DNA of 64,000 nt from Actinernus sp. WN-2022 (lineage: Eukaryota > Cnidaria > Anthozoa > Actiniaria > Actinernidae), in contig JAOWCC010000577.1 in the NCBI GenBank assembly GCA_030867875.1, positions 80,271,740-80,335,739 on the forward strand. The letters are read 5' to 3'. Numbering within the stretch: the stretch's first letter is position 1; each line of letters opens with the position of its first letter. The notes beneath the pieces are model-generated. The model worked only from the letters and a program-made list of their open reading frames with translations, was not told the DNA's origin and searched no databases. Made by a program: the position numbers and the translations under genes. Below, one piece after another: positions 30,692 to 43,165 of this stretch.

Positions 30692-30788
30692 GGTCGAAAT
30701 AAAGACAATAATAGTATCAGGCCAACCGTTAGACCCAAAGGTGTTGGAGGCCCTTCAAAGGGTCTCCGAAATTGTCTTAAAGGATAAG
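30692..30788 (+). CDS. Host gene exon A
   Basis: Flanked by TTTTTTGCAG and GTAAGA. One frame is open over the full 97 bp and encodes 32 residues, VEIKTIIVSGQPLDPK and VLEALQRVSEIVLKDK, an amphipathic strand-helix pattern. It starts in phase 2 and ends in phase 0, which matches the following exons B and C. The protein family is not recognised. Confidence 0.5.
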
Positions 30789-30894
30789 GTAAGATTGATT
30801 CACTTCATCGTATGGTCACAGACATCGTGAAAGTATCATCCCTAAAATACTATGACTACTATGAAATTGTAATGGCATATCTCATTATTTTCAG

Positions 30895-30928
30895 TGCTCG
30901 GCTGCTAATGACCCACCTACACAAACCG
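30895..30928 (+). CDS. Host gene exon B (duplicate of exon C, likely mutually exclusive)
   Basis: 34 bp between TTTTCAG and GTAACA; encodes CSAANDPPTQT plus one base (phase 0 to phase 1). It is homologous to exon C. Confidence 0.5.
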
Positions 30929-31205
30929 GTAACAAGGACGCTTTTCTTTGTTTACATTTAGAATAACATGAACTAGCTGTGCTCGACATTAAGGTTTTAT
31001 GCTGGTTGTATGAAGGTTTAATTCGTCTTCATGTTTTTCTTTCTTTCTTTTACGTTTGGTACGAATTTAGTCATCCAAGTATAACAAAAACACCCGCCCT
31101 GTTGTGAGATCAACCTATTTTACAGTGCTCTTAAATAGCATAGATCCTGAAATAAAAACTGTTGGTCTTCATAGAGTTTTAATGGGTTTTTTCCTTTCCT
31201 TTCAG

Positions 31206-31233
31206 TGTTCGGATACCCCATCAACACAAACAG
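31206..31233 (+). CDS. Host gene exon C (duplicate of exon B)
   Basis: 28 bp between CTTTCAG and GTAAGA; encodes CSDTPSTQT plus one base (phase 0 to phase 1). Using B and C together would break the frame, using either one alone keeps it. Confidence 0.5.
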
Positions 31234-31244
31234 GTAAGAACACT

Positions 31245-33590
31245 TCTTTTTTGTATTATTATTTACTTACTTCGGCCATAATAGAAGATACAAAATAGAA
31301 TAAAGTAAAATATACAACAAACAAAACATAGAGGCCAGGAGAACCAACACAGCGTTAGCCAATTACGTTGGTTTCCTATGAAAAATAATATTACAATAAA
31401 TGATCTAATTACAATACCTATTTCAACCTAAAAGCAGCATTTGAGAGGTGCGGTTAACTGTCTTGCCTGGTGACATTTCAGACATACAGACTTCCAAGAT
31501 CTAAGGTTCTCGATGTCAAATACAGAAGTGATGGCAGACACGTAATATTTAAATAGTAATGATCTAAACTTAGGTAAAGAGATATCTGATTTACGCAGTT
31601 CGTGTGGAAGTGTATTCCAAGTTCGGGAAGCTCTTATAAAATAACTATTTTGGTAACACAGGGTCTTGACATTAGGAATCTGATAAGTAATAAGATTAAG
31701 TGAGTTATCCATCGAACGTAGAGAGATGCTTAAATTCACCCTGTTTACAAGCTTTGGCAAAATATCTGGAGCTAAGGTTACTAAACCGTGTTTTGCCTTA
31801 TACAAGAAGATGAGGTCAAGGTATTCATACCAGTAACATAAAGGTAAAAGCTTTAGAGTTAAGAGTCTAGATTTGTAGGAGATGTCTGTTTGGAAGGGCA
31901 ATAGGAGAATAAACTTAGTAGCCCTCCTTTGTGTTCTTTCTATATCCTGCATCAGATCGACAGTTTGTGGGCTCCATACTTGTGAGGCATAGGCAAGGTT
32001 CGACCTAACCAGGGACAAGTACAGACATCGACGGGCGCTAGTACTTCGGACTTTGACGGCAGAGTGTCTGAGTAGGCCAAGCAACTGGTTCGCCTTGGTG
32101 ATCTGTTGACGAATGTGAATGGACCATGTAAGGTCGGTACCAACGGTCACGCCTAGGTCTTTTTCGCTTGGAACGTGGTCCAAAACTTGACCATCAATTG
32201 TATAGTTAGCCAATAGGGGACTGCGTTTTCTGGTAATGGTTAAAACTTTACATTTCTTCGCATTGAACTTCAGCCGCCAAGAGCGTGCCCAGGTCGCCAA
32301 ATTAAATACCTCACCCTGAAGAATGGAGGTGTCTGCTGCAGATTCCACTACCGAGAAGCATTTGGTGTCGTCAGCAAACATTGTCACCTCGACGGAGGAC
32401 GAGATGATCAAATAATGGGAGGTCGTTGACATAGATCAAGAACAGAAGGGGTCCCAGAATGGACCCTTGGGGAACACCGGAAGTGACTGGAAGCGTGTTC
32501 GACATGGCGCCATGAACTGTTACACGCTGCTGGCGACCAGAGAGGTAGTTCTTGAACCAGTCTAGCACTCCACCTGTGATACCAAATCGGCTAAGTTTGC
32601 GCAAGAGTAGTTTGTGGTCAACTGTGTCAAAGGCTTTAGAGATGTCGAAGTAATGGACGTCGGTTTGTTTGCCCAAGTCCAGGTTTTGACCAATGCGATG
32701 GAGGACTGTCAGTAGCTGAGCGGTACAGGATTTGCCTTTAAGGAAGCCGTACTGAGCTTCAGAGATCATATTTTGAAGGTGGTCTATCAGACGATTGTAA
32801 ATACAACGCTCCAGTGCTTTAGCGACTATGCACATCAAGGAAATGGGTCTGTAGTTTTCTACATAACTCTTATTTCCTTTCTTGTGGAGAGGGGTGATGT
32901 TGGCAAGTTTCCATTCAGTAGGGAGAGTTCCAAGCCTGAGTGACTTGTTAAACAGGTGAGTGAGGGAGTATGAAATACTTGACGCGCATTCCTTTAGTAG
33001 GCGGGCAGGTATGTAAACAGGTCCCATAGCTTTGTTTGGATTTAAAGACTTTAACACTTTAGATACTTCACTGGGTAGTAAGATTATCTTCGAGACAGTC
33101 ACATTAGTTATAGGTGAGTCAGGCGTCCATTCGTCATCGGTAGTTTTGGAATACACGGAGTTGAAATAGCGATTGAAAAGACAGGCTACGTTTTTGGGAG
33201 TACTGGCACCGACACGAGCTGAATCTGCGTTGGTGGAAGCTATCGTGACTTCTTGAGGGACGCTACTAGACTTCGTTGATGTCTTGAAGAACGACCAGAA
33301 TCGCTTAGGATTAGATTGCAGGGTAGAGCTCAACGAACCAAATAATTGGTCCCTGCTGGCTTTTATTAGTTTCTTTGCACATGAACGCAGATGTCTGTAC
33401 TTTTCGCGTAAAGCATCAGAATTGACATCCTGACGCAGGGTTTCTTTCTGCTTAAGTAGATGTAAAATACTGCTATTTAACCAGGGTAAGGTATGACGCC
33501 CCTTTATGGTATTGATAGGGATAAAATCATTGGCTGCGGCAAGGAAGCTATCTCTCCATGAATTCCAATCTCATAGCTTACTTTCAGAAT
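31245..33590 (-). mobile_element. 5'-truncated non-LTR retrotransposon in the last intron of the host gene
   Basis: The minus strand encodes the endonuclease-RT linker (about 33340-33570, containing KRFWSFF), the reverse transcriptase (NYRPISLM, YGFLKGKSC, FDISKAFDTVDH, GVPQGSILGPLLFL) in frame 32371-33333, and after one frame change the catalytic FADD box, SEKDLGV and thumb (31428-32432). All RT blocks are present, so the copy lost activity through 5' truncation and one frameshift near 32400. It is of the CR1/L2 type. Host intron DNA resumes on both sides. Confidence 0.88.
31428..33333 (-). pseudogene. LINE reverse transcriptase, one frameshift
   Basis: FDISKAFDTVDH (motif A), SGVPQGSILGPLLF (motif B) and FADD (motif C) are all visible; the reading frame shifts between VNDLPLFDHL and the motif C segment. 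Confidence 0.85.
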
Positions 33591-33943
33591 AGCATAAACT
33601 AGATGTTACACAGTGTACTAGATATTAAAGTTTTCAGCTGCTTGACCGAAGGCTTGATTTGTCTTTGTATCTTTTATTTTTACGTGTGGTACAAGTTTAG
33701 TCGCCCAGGTATAAAACATACCAGCCCTGTTTCAATCCTTAGCTACCCTGGGAAAGTAGGATAGCATTAACATCACGCCAAATATAGCCCATCGTATCTT
33801 ACGTGCAGATGCAACTTTAGACTGACCTACGTTCTCTTTACGTCAGGGTTTTGACGCGGAAAATTAGTTTCGTGTTAGTAATACATACGTCATCCCCTCA
33901 TAAGTAAAGTGACTCTGATAATTTATTTCTCGTTTCTTTGCAG

Positions 33944-33957
33944 GATGTGACGAGTAA
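33944..33957 (+). CDS. Host gene final coding exon D
   Basis: After the acceptor TTTCTTTGCAG, the leading two bases complete a phase-1 codon and the frame ends Gly-Cys-Asp-Glu-stop at 33955-33957. The 3' UTR presumably continues; no clear AATAAA was found close by. Confidence 0.45.
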
Positions 33958-34310
33958 CAATTGTTTTCAATTAAAAAATGGACAACACTATATCATGTCT
34001 ACTTTATTTTACTTTAGTCTTATTGTAAATTTTAGTAAATATCGTAGTAACCTTGAGGTCTCAACAACGTTTAGAGAACCGAAGCCACCTTCCAGGGGGT
34101 TAACTTATCAGGCTTTCAAGTGTCGTCAGGCTTTCAAGTGTTGGTGTACGAGTCTCATTCCTTAGTACGTTCCATTCAATTAACCTATTAGCCAGGATTA
34201 TTGGGTCTTGGTCATTCCGTTAAAACATGTCAACATATTGTGTTCAAGTCGTTTTAGATTTTTCCCCGTCTAATTAAAGTCCATAGTCTTTCCTTCTCAT
34301 CAAAGCAAGG
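33958..34310. other. Probable 3' UTR and intergenic DNA of the host gene
   Basis: No further reading frame with support. Confidence 0.35.
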
Positions 34311-34552
34311 CAGTCGTACATTACTTTACTACCAAAACTTTAGGAACTTATATACGTATTTCTCAGGTCGTTGTACCTTACTTTACTACCAAAACTTTAG
34401 TAATTTTATCAACTTCTATTCGCATTTCTCAGGTCGCCGTACCTTACTTTACTACCAAAACTTTAGCATCTTATATTCGTATTTCTCAGGCCGTCGTACC
34501 TTACTTTACTACCAAAACCTTAGTAACTTAGTAACTATTCGTATTTCTCAGG
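34311..34552 (+). repeat. Minisatellite, 4 copies of a 56-68-bp unit
   Basis: Unit core: CCTTACTTTACTACCAAAAC, then TTTAG, ATTCGTATTTCTCAGG. Each copy ends in a splice-acceptor-like TTTCTCAGG. Confidence 0.85.
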
Positions 34553-35990
34553 ATATTTTGGGGGGGCGAGGGATACGAATCAAAGGGTTTTTGGGCTTGC
34601 CACTAGTATTCTTTATTTAAAGAGGGGAGCACCCAAAAGCAAAGCTTACAAACTTTTGGCCCTCGACTACTAATTTAAGTATAAAATATAACTTTACATA
34701 TAGGTAGCAAATATGATAAAAACTACGGAAAAAAACTATGATGTACATTATATACAATTGAAATTAGAACCACGATTAATTACTAACTAATAACATATAC
34801 CTAAATCGAACTAATCTAATCTAGGAATTGAACGAGTACATATATATAAACGAGTACACTAATTATTCCGAATCTTACAACTTGAAAATATCATGGGCGT
34901 GGCAAAATGTCCTCCAAGCTGTGGTTATAGTAGTCATATTGGTCATGTGGATGAAGTTCATTATGTTTCTACTGTGCATAGTATTGCAGATCAGCCCATA
35001 TCTAGAATGACCGATGAAAACAGTGGCGAAAACCAGGATAGATATAACCAAACAACCATACATTCTGAGACGACTCAGACCAATGCTCTTGCTCTTGCAA
35101 ACAGTGTTGTGCCATATCTTTCTATTCTATTTGCTTCTCTATCATAAAGTCGATAACTTATTGGAATTCTGATACACTAGATTCAATTATAGAAAATGGG
35201 ACACACTTAACTTGGATAGGCATGGCCATATTACTGATTTACCAAGCAGCCTTACAATATATAATGCTAATGTAGAAAGGTTAGAACAAATGAAAACGGC
35301 CTTCAGAATCCTATTTCTAAGGACCAGGAATATTTGTTTTTGAGACAAATTCCAGGCTCTCCACTTTACTGGCAGAAATTTATGTATGAAAGTGTTGCAA
35401 TGGTACAGCAACTTGGTACAGTATCAAAATCATAGTCTTGGTACTAAACATGACTATCACACCATATCGTTTGCGAATTTTGTGTAAGATCTGCGAAGCT
35501 TACAAAAATAAGGGGGGGGGGGGGGGGAGGTGGAAACCATTGTATGATTATCGTTAGCGGTACCCACTTCTGTAATATAAGAGAAATAATAAAATGAATA
35601 ATAACAACAGATAAACAAACGCAGTTGATGTTTTCTGAATTAGATTTGCCGTATAACTCGAATTTGTTTAATATTTTGGCGAAAGGTGAACACTAGGGAT
35701 TGCAGCCGACATATTTTCTAGCCCTATTTTCATTAAATCGTGTAAAATTTTCAGTATCATTTGATTATCGTTAGCGGTACTCAATTGTGTAATATAATAA
35801 AACAATCTACTTGAAGATTTAACTTGAGTTGGTGTCTAAAAAAATCAAGTGGCCATGACTGTATTTTGCGTGTTTGATTATCGTTAGCGGTATCCACATA
35901 TATCATATAATAGCTATAATAAAAATAACAACAGTTAAAGAAACGCAATTGATGTTTTCTGAAGTAGATTTTGTAGTAGAGCTCGAATTT
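34553..35990. repeat. Non-coding interval with a short repeated word family and poly-G tract
   Basis: GATTATCGTTAGCGGTA occurs at 35547, 35763 and 35877, each followed by TGTAATATA-like and AACGCAATTGATGTTTTCTG-like sequence. A run of 16-17 G lies at 35511-35528. Confidence 0.7.
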
Positions 35991-36163
35991 GAGGCAATAT
36001 GCAAAGAAAGAAAGACTGCAAAGAAAGAAAGAACTTGAAAGCAAACTGTAACATAATTAATCGTGATGTGTGTCACAACTACCGATAAGCCTTTTAGAGG
36101 TGACACGATCAATTGGCAGATCAGTCCCGTAACACTCTCAACTTTGGGACAAGAAACCATTGA

Positions 36164-36530
36164 GCTGTTAACTGTGTCGGCGGGAAAATAACCTCCAAGG
36201 GTAAGGGAAAACCTGATACAAGCGGACAAACTTTGAGATAAAGAGAAGGTCTAAAGAACAGGAGACTGCAGGATATATAATATTATGTATAGAGTTAAGA
36301 ATAGTATTTGTTCTAAGTATGTCTGTGATATTACTGATTTCGTTGAATAATACAACATACATCCTAAGTGTCAAAGAATTTCGGACCATTACCCTGGTCT
36401 GAGTTCAAATCAAATGTGCGTAATTTACCATCTATAGGGCTGTTATGGTAACCCTGTAGCTTATTATTATACCATGCGTCTGTTCTGACCTAGGGTGAAC
36501 ATGAACAGAATAAAACATGGTGTCAGAAGC
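36164..36530 (+). mobile_element. LTR-like end and primer-binding site, copy 1
   Basis: AATAAA at 36509 is followed by ACA and TGGTGTCAGAAGCG (36518-36531), a tRNA-primer-binding-site pattern seen in Ty3/Gypsy elements. The 5' LTR edge (perhaps TGTTAACTGTG near 36166) is uncertain. Confidence 0.55.
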
Positions 36531-36581
36531 GATATTTTACGCCTCCTAAAGCCGTTATCAAGCTGGAAAATACATAGAAAA

Positions 36582-36729
36582 CACATATAAGCATATGATA
36601 GGCAACTAGTTCCTGTAAAAACTAGTTTTGGTCTGCGTCGGCGGGGAAGATAAACAATGGTATGTAATCAACTAAAGTCGATTGAGGTATGCTAACCGCC
36701 GTGGAAAGCGAGTAGCACATATAAGCATA
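36582..36729. mobile_element. SINE insertion with 14-bp target duplication
   Basis: CACATATAAGCATA occurs at 36582-36595 and again at 36716-36729, bracketing a 120-bp SINE-like copy (see 13090 and 23450). Confidence 0.7.
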
Positions 36730-36764
36730 CACGTGACCTTTCAGGGCCAATTTACACACACAGG

Positions 36765-37110
36765 TTGTCATTTTGGCGAATTTTGAGAATATTTGCAGAC
36801 TCACACGAGGCGCCAGCTTGGATTATCGATCGAATCAAAGCCAAACAAAAGTGCAAGCAGTCGACTAACACAACAATGGCGTGGTCTTCGATCCCTCCAC
36901 CTCAGGCTATGGACATGAAAGGAGATATTGCTACCAAATGGCACTACTGAGACCTTTAGAGATAGTTGGGATAATTACATAACCGCTACGGAGCTCAACA
37001 AAAAACAATACTCAGAGAAAAATACCTAGACCTCAACAAAGCTATTAACATATGCCGCACCAGCAAAACAGCCATCAAAGAGCTACACAACACTCTTAAA
37101 CCTGTAGTTT
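36765..37110 (+). pseudogene. Ty3/Gypsy gag remnant, copy 1
   Basis: The frame includes SIPPPQAMDMKGDIATKW, followed after a stop by WDNYITATEL-like and, in another frame, DLNKAINICRTSKTAIKEL, matching Gypsy gag N-terminal patterns. Several stops and shifts; pol is absent. Confidence 0.65.
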
Positions 37111-37574
37111 CAAATCAAGTAATAACTCTTAATTTCATTACAAAATTTTCTTATTTTCATTTCATAGATTCTTAATGTAAGTCTTGAATTCTTATTTTAA
37201 TTGAGTCAATTCTTAAAATAAGAAATAATTCTTCTTATGTGAATGGGAACATAAATTTAAGACTCAACTCTGAAAATAAGACAACAGAACAGAATAATAT
37301 ACAGTGTAATATAATAGATATAATACAAATTATAACAACAACGGTAAAACAAACGCAATTTTTCTGAAGTAGATTTTGCAGTAGAGCTCGAATTTTAACA
37401 TTTTGTTGAAAAGTCAAATCCAGGGTCATGCGGCGACATATTTTCTTGCCACATTTTCATTAAACGATCTTAAATGTTCAGCATATCAGACAAAATAATG
37501 CACAACATTTTTTTTTATATATTCACTCCCAATAGAGCTACATGTATATGCACGCAGTTGACCTGAATTATGTT

Positions 37575-37745
37575 AAATTTGGATATCCACTTGAGATCAT
37601 ATCGGACCGATAGCAAACAAAGTACTGACGCACTCAATTTCTTTGATATCCACTTGAAAGCATATGGGGTTAATAGGGAACGAATTCATGCACACTAAAT
37701 ATCTTCGATATCCACTTGAGAGCATATCGGGTTGATTAGCAAATA
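37575..37745 (+). repeat. Three tandem 62-66-bp repeats
   Basis: GATATCCACTTGAGAGCATA-type unit at about 37581, 37647 and 37708; the same array recurs at 61019-61180 in U4. Confidence 0.8.
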
Positions 37746-39589
37746 AATTGGATGTCCCGTAACTTTTATTTATTAACTGAAAACTCTGATACTTTGAGAG
37801 CACTATTAATTTGATAGTCAATCTCCACTTGAGATCCAATAAATTAAATGCCTCCCACATGGAAGATTGAAGCCTCCCATTTGAGCTGTAAAATCGCAGT
37901 TGAATGTGATAACATATCAGATTCTGTTGTGATAAATTCATCTTTCATCCCTTTACTGATCTCGGAGTTTTAATTGACAATAATTTATCTTGGAAGCAAA
38001 ATAGAACTTAAGAAAATACTAGTTAATATCCTCAAATTAGAAGATACATATATTGATACATCCATGATTATTTCAAAGATAAAATCATTCAAATAAAATT
38101 TGCTGATTTTACAGTTATTATTTCTATAAAATAACGTTTATAGTTCTATCAACATATTCACCACCTTGTCTTTCGTCTCTTTATAGTTCCTTTTTCTTCA
38201 CTCGTTTTTCTCTCCCTCCATTACATGTAAAACTTAGCTTATTCTTTTCAACTGTAATTACTATATTTACTTATATAAGACTCGGCCCGCCTAGATTAGC
38301 TTTAAGCTACCTGCGGACCAGTCAGATTGTAAATTACACTATTAGAATAGAAAAATAAAATATGTGTCCAAAAAATTGTGTATCAGAACCTCATACGGGT
38401 GAACCGGTATGGATGCGACTCTGCAGAGACTCTGATCAGAGTGGAGGAAGCAGAGTGTATATGTTCTTCTATTTTTCAAGTCTTTAGACCGTCATCTCAT
38501 TGTCCTACGGGACGGTGTATTTAGTTCGGTTAAAGTATGTAATCTTTTTCTATATTTCATTTCTTTAGACCATGATTTCACGGTTCTAAAGAGTGTTTAG
38601 TGCAGTAGAACATGAACTGTTTTTCCATATTTCATTTCTTTAAATCATGTTTTCACGGTATAAGGTATAACTTTGCCTTCCAAACAATGTTCTCTAGTTT
38701 AATTCCCGATGAAACAGGAAATAAATAGGAAGGGTACATTTTGGGCGTATATATATTCTAGATCTAGGAAAGTAGTCGTTCTCTTAAGATAATGTTCCGT
38801 AAATTTGGTATTCTGAAGCAAAGACGTTTTGAAGCACCCATGCAACCACATGCAGGTTCCCTTTGAAATCGCTTTCAAAGCTAATCGTGTTCTAATTCGA
38901 TAATCAGTTCACTTTAGTGATTCTAGTATTCCAACTCGTCGAGAAATGTTAACTAAATGAGGCCTCGTCCTTTCCACAGTGGCAAAAATCGTATACTTAG
39001 AAATTTCAATACAGTTTTTTAAATTGATCAAGAGAGTGCGATTTAGAGATATATGGGTAAGGTAGACAGAAGATACGACGCCATGGAAAATATAAGATAA
39101 CAATATCTGCCGTCTAGAACACTTGTCTCCTAGGGAAAAAAAAACAGTTCTTCGATTCCTATTTAACGATATACATGAATTTACTTCTGAAGTATTTGAT
39201 GCAATAAATATTTTGGGTCAATTCACCTTTAGCTTGTCCTTTTCTTGGTTATTCTTGAAGTGAAATAATTCTTGAAGTGAAATAGAAAGGCCTGAGCTGT
39301 CCCTATTTATGCCTTGATTTATTAATGACATCCCTTGCCATAGTTAGCCAATGCGTTGTCTGGAATGTCATTCAAGTGACTTGAACAAGCGAGGCCAGCG
39401 ACAGGAAAGTTTTTTCTAACACTGACATATATCATTTTCTCTCACGATGAACTTGAAACAAGCAGAGTATCTTTAATCTGTATAAATATCGACTAGCTTC
39501 GAGGCAGACTACATCGAGACTAGACTGTATATCTCGAAAAGATGTATCTGCTTCTGGCCAGCTGAAGTTAAGTAAATTCGCAAAACATT

Positions 39590-39671
39590 AACAACTAAGA
39601 AAGGCTGATTATATGGTAATGTCATGGATATGAAATTACCATTACCGTGTAATCAGCCTTTCTTCGTTGTT
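39590..39671. repeat. 32-bp-arm stem-loop, copy 1
   Basis: AACAACTAAGAAAGGCTGAT... (39590-39621) pairs with its complement at 39640-39671, with an 18-base loop. It recurs at 52656-52739; only the right arm remains at 45343-45394. Confidence 0.85.
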
Positions 39672-40158
39672 ATTGCTTACACATTTTCGCTGATTAGATC
39701 CCTCCAAGGTGATCCAGTATTATACGTCGTCCGTTGGTCCCTGCAGTTTTACAATATTTCGCATAACATTGGTTGCTTGGATATACATGTAGATCATGTT
39801 ACCGTCTAGGAATCACAATATAATTTAGCCTTAAGAAGTATTTAGCTTCTGCATGCAAACTTGTTATCAACACTGACTTAGTAACAAGCATACGCATAAT
39901 TGTTTTCCTTTTATCTTATCATACTTCAAATCAATTATGAAAATTATTAAAAGCAGCCCTGATCTCGCCCATCAGTTAGCATGTTTAACATTTAGTATTT
40001 TCGCAGTAATTCAAAGTAGTGCTATTTCCCTTTTTGAGGCAATATGCAAAGAAAGAAAGACTGGAAAGAAAGAAATAACTTGAAAGCAAACTGCAACAGA
40101 ATTAATCGTGATGTGTGTCGCAACTACCGATAAGCCTTTTAGAGGTGACAGGTTCAAT

Positions 40159-43106
40159 AGGCCGTTTGCAATAGACGGTCACGTGACTTGTTGGCCCATA
40201 GTAACGCCATACTGGGTTGCAAGCTAACCAGCTCTCCCTTGACAACCAACAGAGATTGACTGAGCCGTGCCATCATATCTGGACTTCGAAGCGTTTTTTC
40301 GTCTTACTTACTAAATTCATCTCGAAATAAATCTTATACAGAACAAAAGTAAAGGTTTTTCTTTACTTTTGATCCGGTATTTTGTCAAATATGCTGCGCA
40401 AAATAGAGTTTGGACGCTCAAACGAACTCACCTCGAATCTCAGGCATGGCAAACATGGCGGCCGCTAAACACAACTTAGTGAACTCTTTCGATTGCTTGT
40501 TTTAATGCTAGTGAATAATCGGTCAAACACAATAAGCTTTTGCTCAGGACTCAAAAGAATATTGGGATAAATACTGTTTACTCTAGGCGCTCGTTCATGT
40601 ACTTAAAAAAAATCCTGTGTTTAACTTTAATTAAGCTACGAAAATATTCATAAATGTTGTATTATTTAAAATTAAATGTTCGTTTCATTTGCCTTAACTT
40701 AGAAAAGGACAGGCTATGGCTAGCTACATGTACTTGAGGAGATGCAGAAATTATCTTAGAATATTATTTTAGTCTGATACTGAATCTGTACTGGGTGTTA
40801 CATGTCCAGTTTTGAAGCAAAGAAAAATATCAGGACTTTGATAAGTTTTATATATCCCTACTTAGTCATTGGAGAGAATGTTATATATTTTGTTTCTTAT
40901 TTTGCTATTAGCCAGTAACAGGCATACATTATTAACCACTCGCTGTAAAATTTTAATAATATTAAAGGAACACTGTCAATTAACCCAAAAATGATAAACA
41001 TTCTCATGACTAAAGACAAAAATATTACCCTGCAAGCAGAGGTTTCTCATCTCTCTGCCAGGCATGAGAGTATGCAGTGTACTAGCCGAGAAAATTTGAG
41101 ACAATTTTGATAAAGGATGGCAAAGATTTGAGTGGATGAAAAATACTGCTTTTAAGAGAAATTTAGAGCAACTTGAAATATGTTCACTGTAACCGAAATC
41201 AAGTTTATAGAGGCCCGGTTATTAGGGGGAGGTGGGGTGCTGTTATCCCTTATCCCTATATTTTTCAGGATAGTTAATCACTTATCCCTGAGATGCAGAT
41301 GGCTGTTATCGATTATCCTGATGGACTTTGGTTATCCCTTATCCCTACTGTTTTCTGGTTTGTTATCCCTTATCCCAGTCATTATTTTGCTAGTTATCCC
41401 TTATCCCCAATACCCCTAACCAGGCCTCTTCATAGAATTAGCTTTTGTAATCCACTTAGTCATCCTTTATTGAAATATTTTGAAAACCGTATCCGGGCAT
41501 TCACATAGTATTACTCTTCGAATTCAGGGTGTTATCAGTTTGTAGTTTTGTTTTAAAGAAACTTGAAGATTCAATTCCAATGACAGTACCCCTTTGACAT
41601 CCATTAGACCATGTAAAAGTATATATTAGATTAATAAACACTATCAGATATATTCCTTAATTTTTTGGTTTTATATGCCTTGCTTCTTCCTAGGGGTACT
41701 CCCATATATGGACTATACGGGGATGATCCACTGGACAGGGTATGGTTTTTCGAGTTTCTGGTCTTAGACAGGGTATCCATTTTCACATTGACAGATCTTG
41801 AACAGGGTATGGTATTTATCACTTTTGACATGACATTTATCTGATGTAAACATCATACTCATTACCAGATATCGATTTGTAATCAGTTTATCCCTGACCT
41901 CTAAATAAAACAGTCGACTTTATAGACACTTCTTGTGGATTCTTGTTGTATTTTCGTCTTATAGAAGGGTATAAAATTTTAACACTTTGTCTTGAACAAG
42001 GTATGGAAATTTGAGGTTTTTTGTCTTAAACAGGGTAAGGGTTTCAGAGCCCAAGCGGCACACCATTACCCAACTTTGGGTAGAGTAACCCCCCCCCCCT
42101 CCCCGGGTCCTGACTGTATGAAGTATAATGATTGATATCCAGATTTACGATGCCTAATTTGCACTTAAAGAAAAACACCAAGTCTAAGTATTCCAACCAG
42201 TTAAGCTTAATTAATTTAACAATTAGATTAAATTAAATAAATTAAATTCTTAAGTTCTTTATCATTTTCTAGCATGTCACTTTTTGAAACATTAGAGTTG
42301 ATGTGTTTGCTGCAGGAAGCTTACAATATGTTTAATAAGTTCTCAATATTTCATGTCACCACACCAAACATAGAAAAAATATAGTTGAGAAAAACTGACT
42401 CCCTCTTTATAGATATCAAAGAAAAAGAGCTAGCCAGAAAACATACCGATTTACAGGTGCCAGAGCACTAACTGATTGCTATATGGTTAATTATAGACAC
42501 ATGATAACACAAGACCAGTTCTTCAAAGTTAAATATTTTATTTATTTTTCATTTTTTCTTCTAGAACTTTCACAGTGCAAATACAGAGCTTGGCCTTCCT
42601 GTATGTGGTCATATCGACCATTGCATTTTAATACTGACACTGTCACCATTCGTCAATGTTTCGTGTACTCTCCAAAGTTATAAACCTGAGAAATTAACGC
42701 CGTAATTACTGGTTTATATAACATAGTATAAAAGAAAGAAGGAATCTGCTCAACTATTACAATACTATTCGTTTAATTATGACTACTTTACTTTGTTGAG
42801 CGGCCGCCATGTTTGCCATGCCTGAGATTCGAGGTGAGTTCGTTTGAGCGTCCAAACTCTATTTTGCGCCGCATATTTGACAAAATACCGGATCAAAAGT
42901 AAAGAACAACCTTTACTTTTGTTCTGTATAAGACTTATTTCGAGATGAATTTAGTAAGTAAGACGAAAAAACGCTTCGAAGTCCAGCTATGATACCACGG
43001 CTCAGTCAATCTCTGTTGGTTGTCAAGGGAGAGCTGGTTAGCTTGCAACCCAGTATGGCGTTACTATGGGCCAACAAGTCACGTGACTGTCTATTGCAAA
43101 AGGCCT
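40159..43106. mobile_element. 2.95-kb non-autonomous DNA transposon with about 312-bp TIRs
   Basis: 40159-40470 and 42795-43106 are inverted copies (AGGCCGTTTGCAATAGAC at the left end, complement of GTCTATTGCAAAAGGCCT at the right). Empty versions of the site (CAATTAGCATGTCAG) exist at 50635 and 59195, so the boundaries are exact, with AT duplicated. The 2.3-kb interior has no transposase-like frame. Confidence 0.85.
41225..41410 (+). repeat. TTATCCC-rich irregular repeat
   Basis: GTTATCCCTTATCCC occurs several times in imperfect spacing inside the long-TIR element. Confidence 0.75.
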
Positions 43107-43165
43107 ATTAGCATGTCAGTCCCGTAACACTCTCAAATTTGGGACAAGAAACCATTGAGCTGTTA

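Larger units (their letters stand above)
35991..39589 (+). repeat. Higher-order repeat unit U1
   Basis: Begins GAGGCAATATGCAAAGAAAG and contains LTR-like and gag remnants, then 3.0 kb of sequence shared with U4 (60.0-63.6 kb). U1 lacks most of the LINE retained in U4 at 61.4-62.15 kb, through two deletions near 37955-38010. Confidence 0.8.

Noticed and set aside
37575..37745. CRISPR-like array
   Set aside because: Three direct repeats with similar, not unique, intervening sequence in a eukaryotic tandem array; no cas genes.
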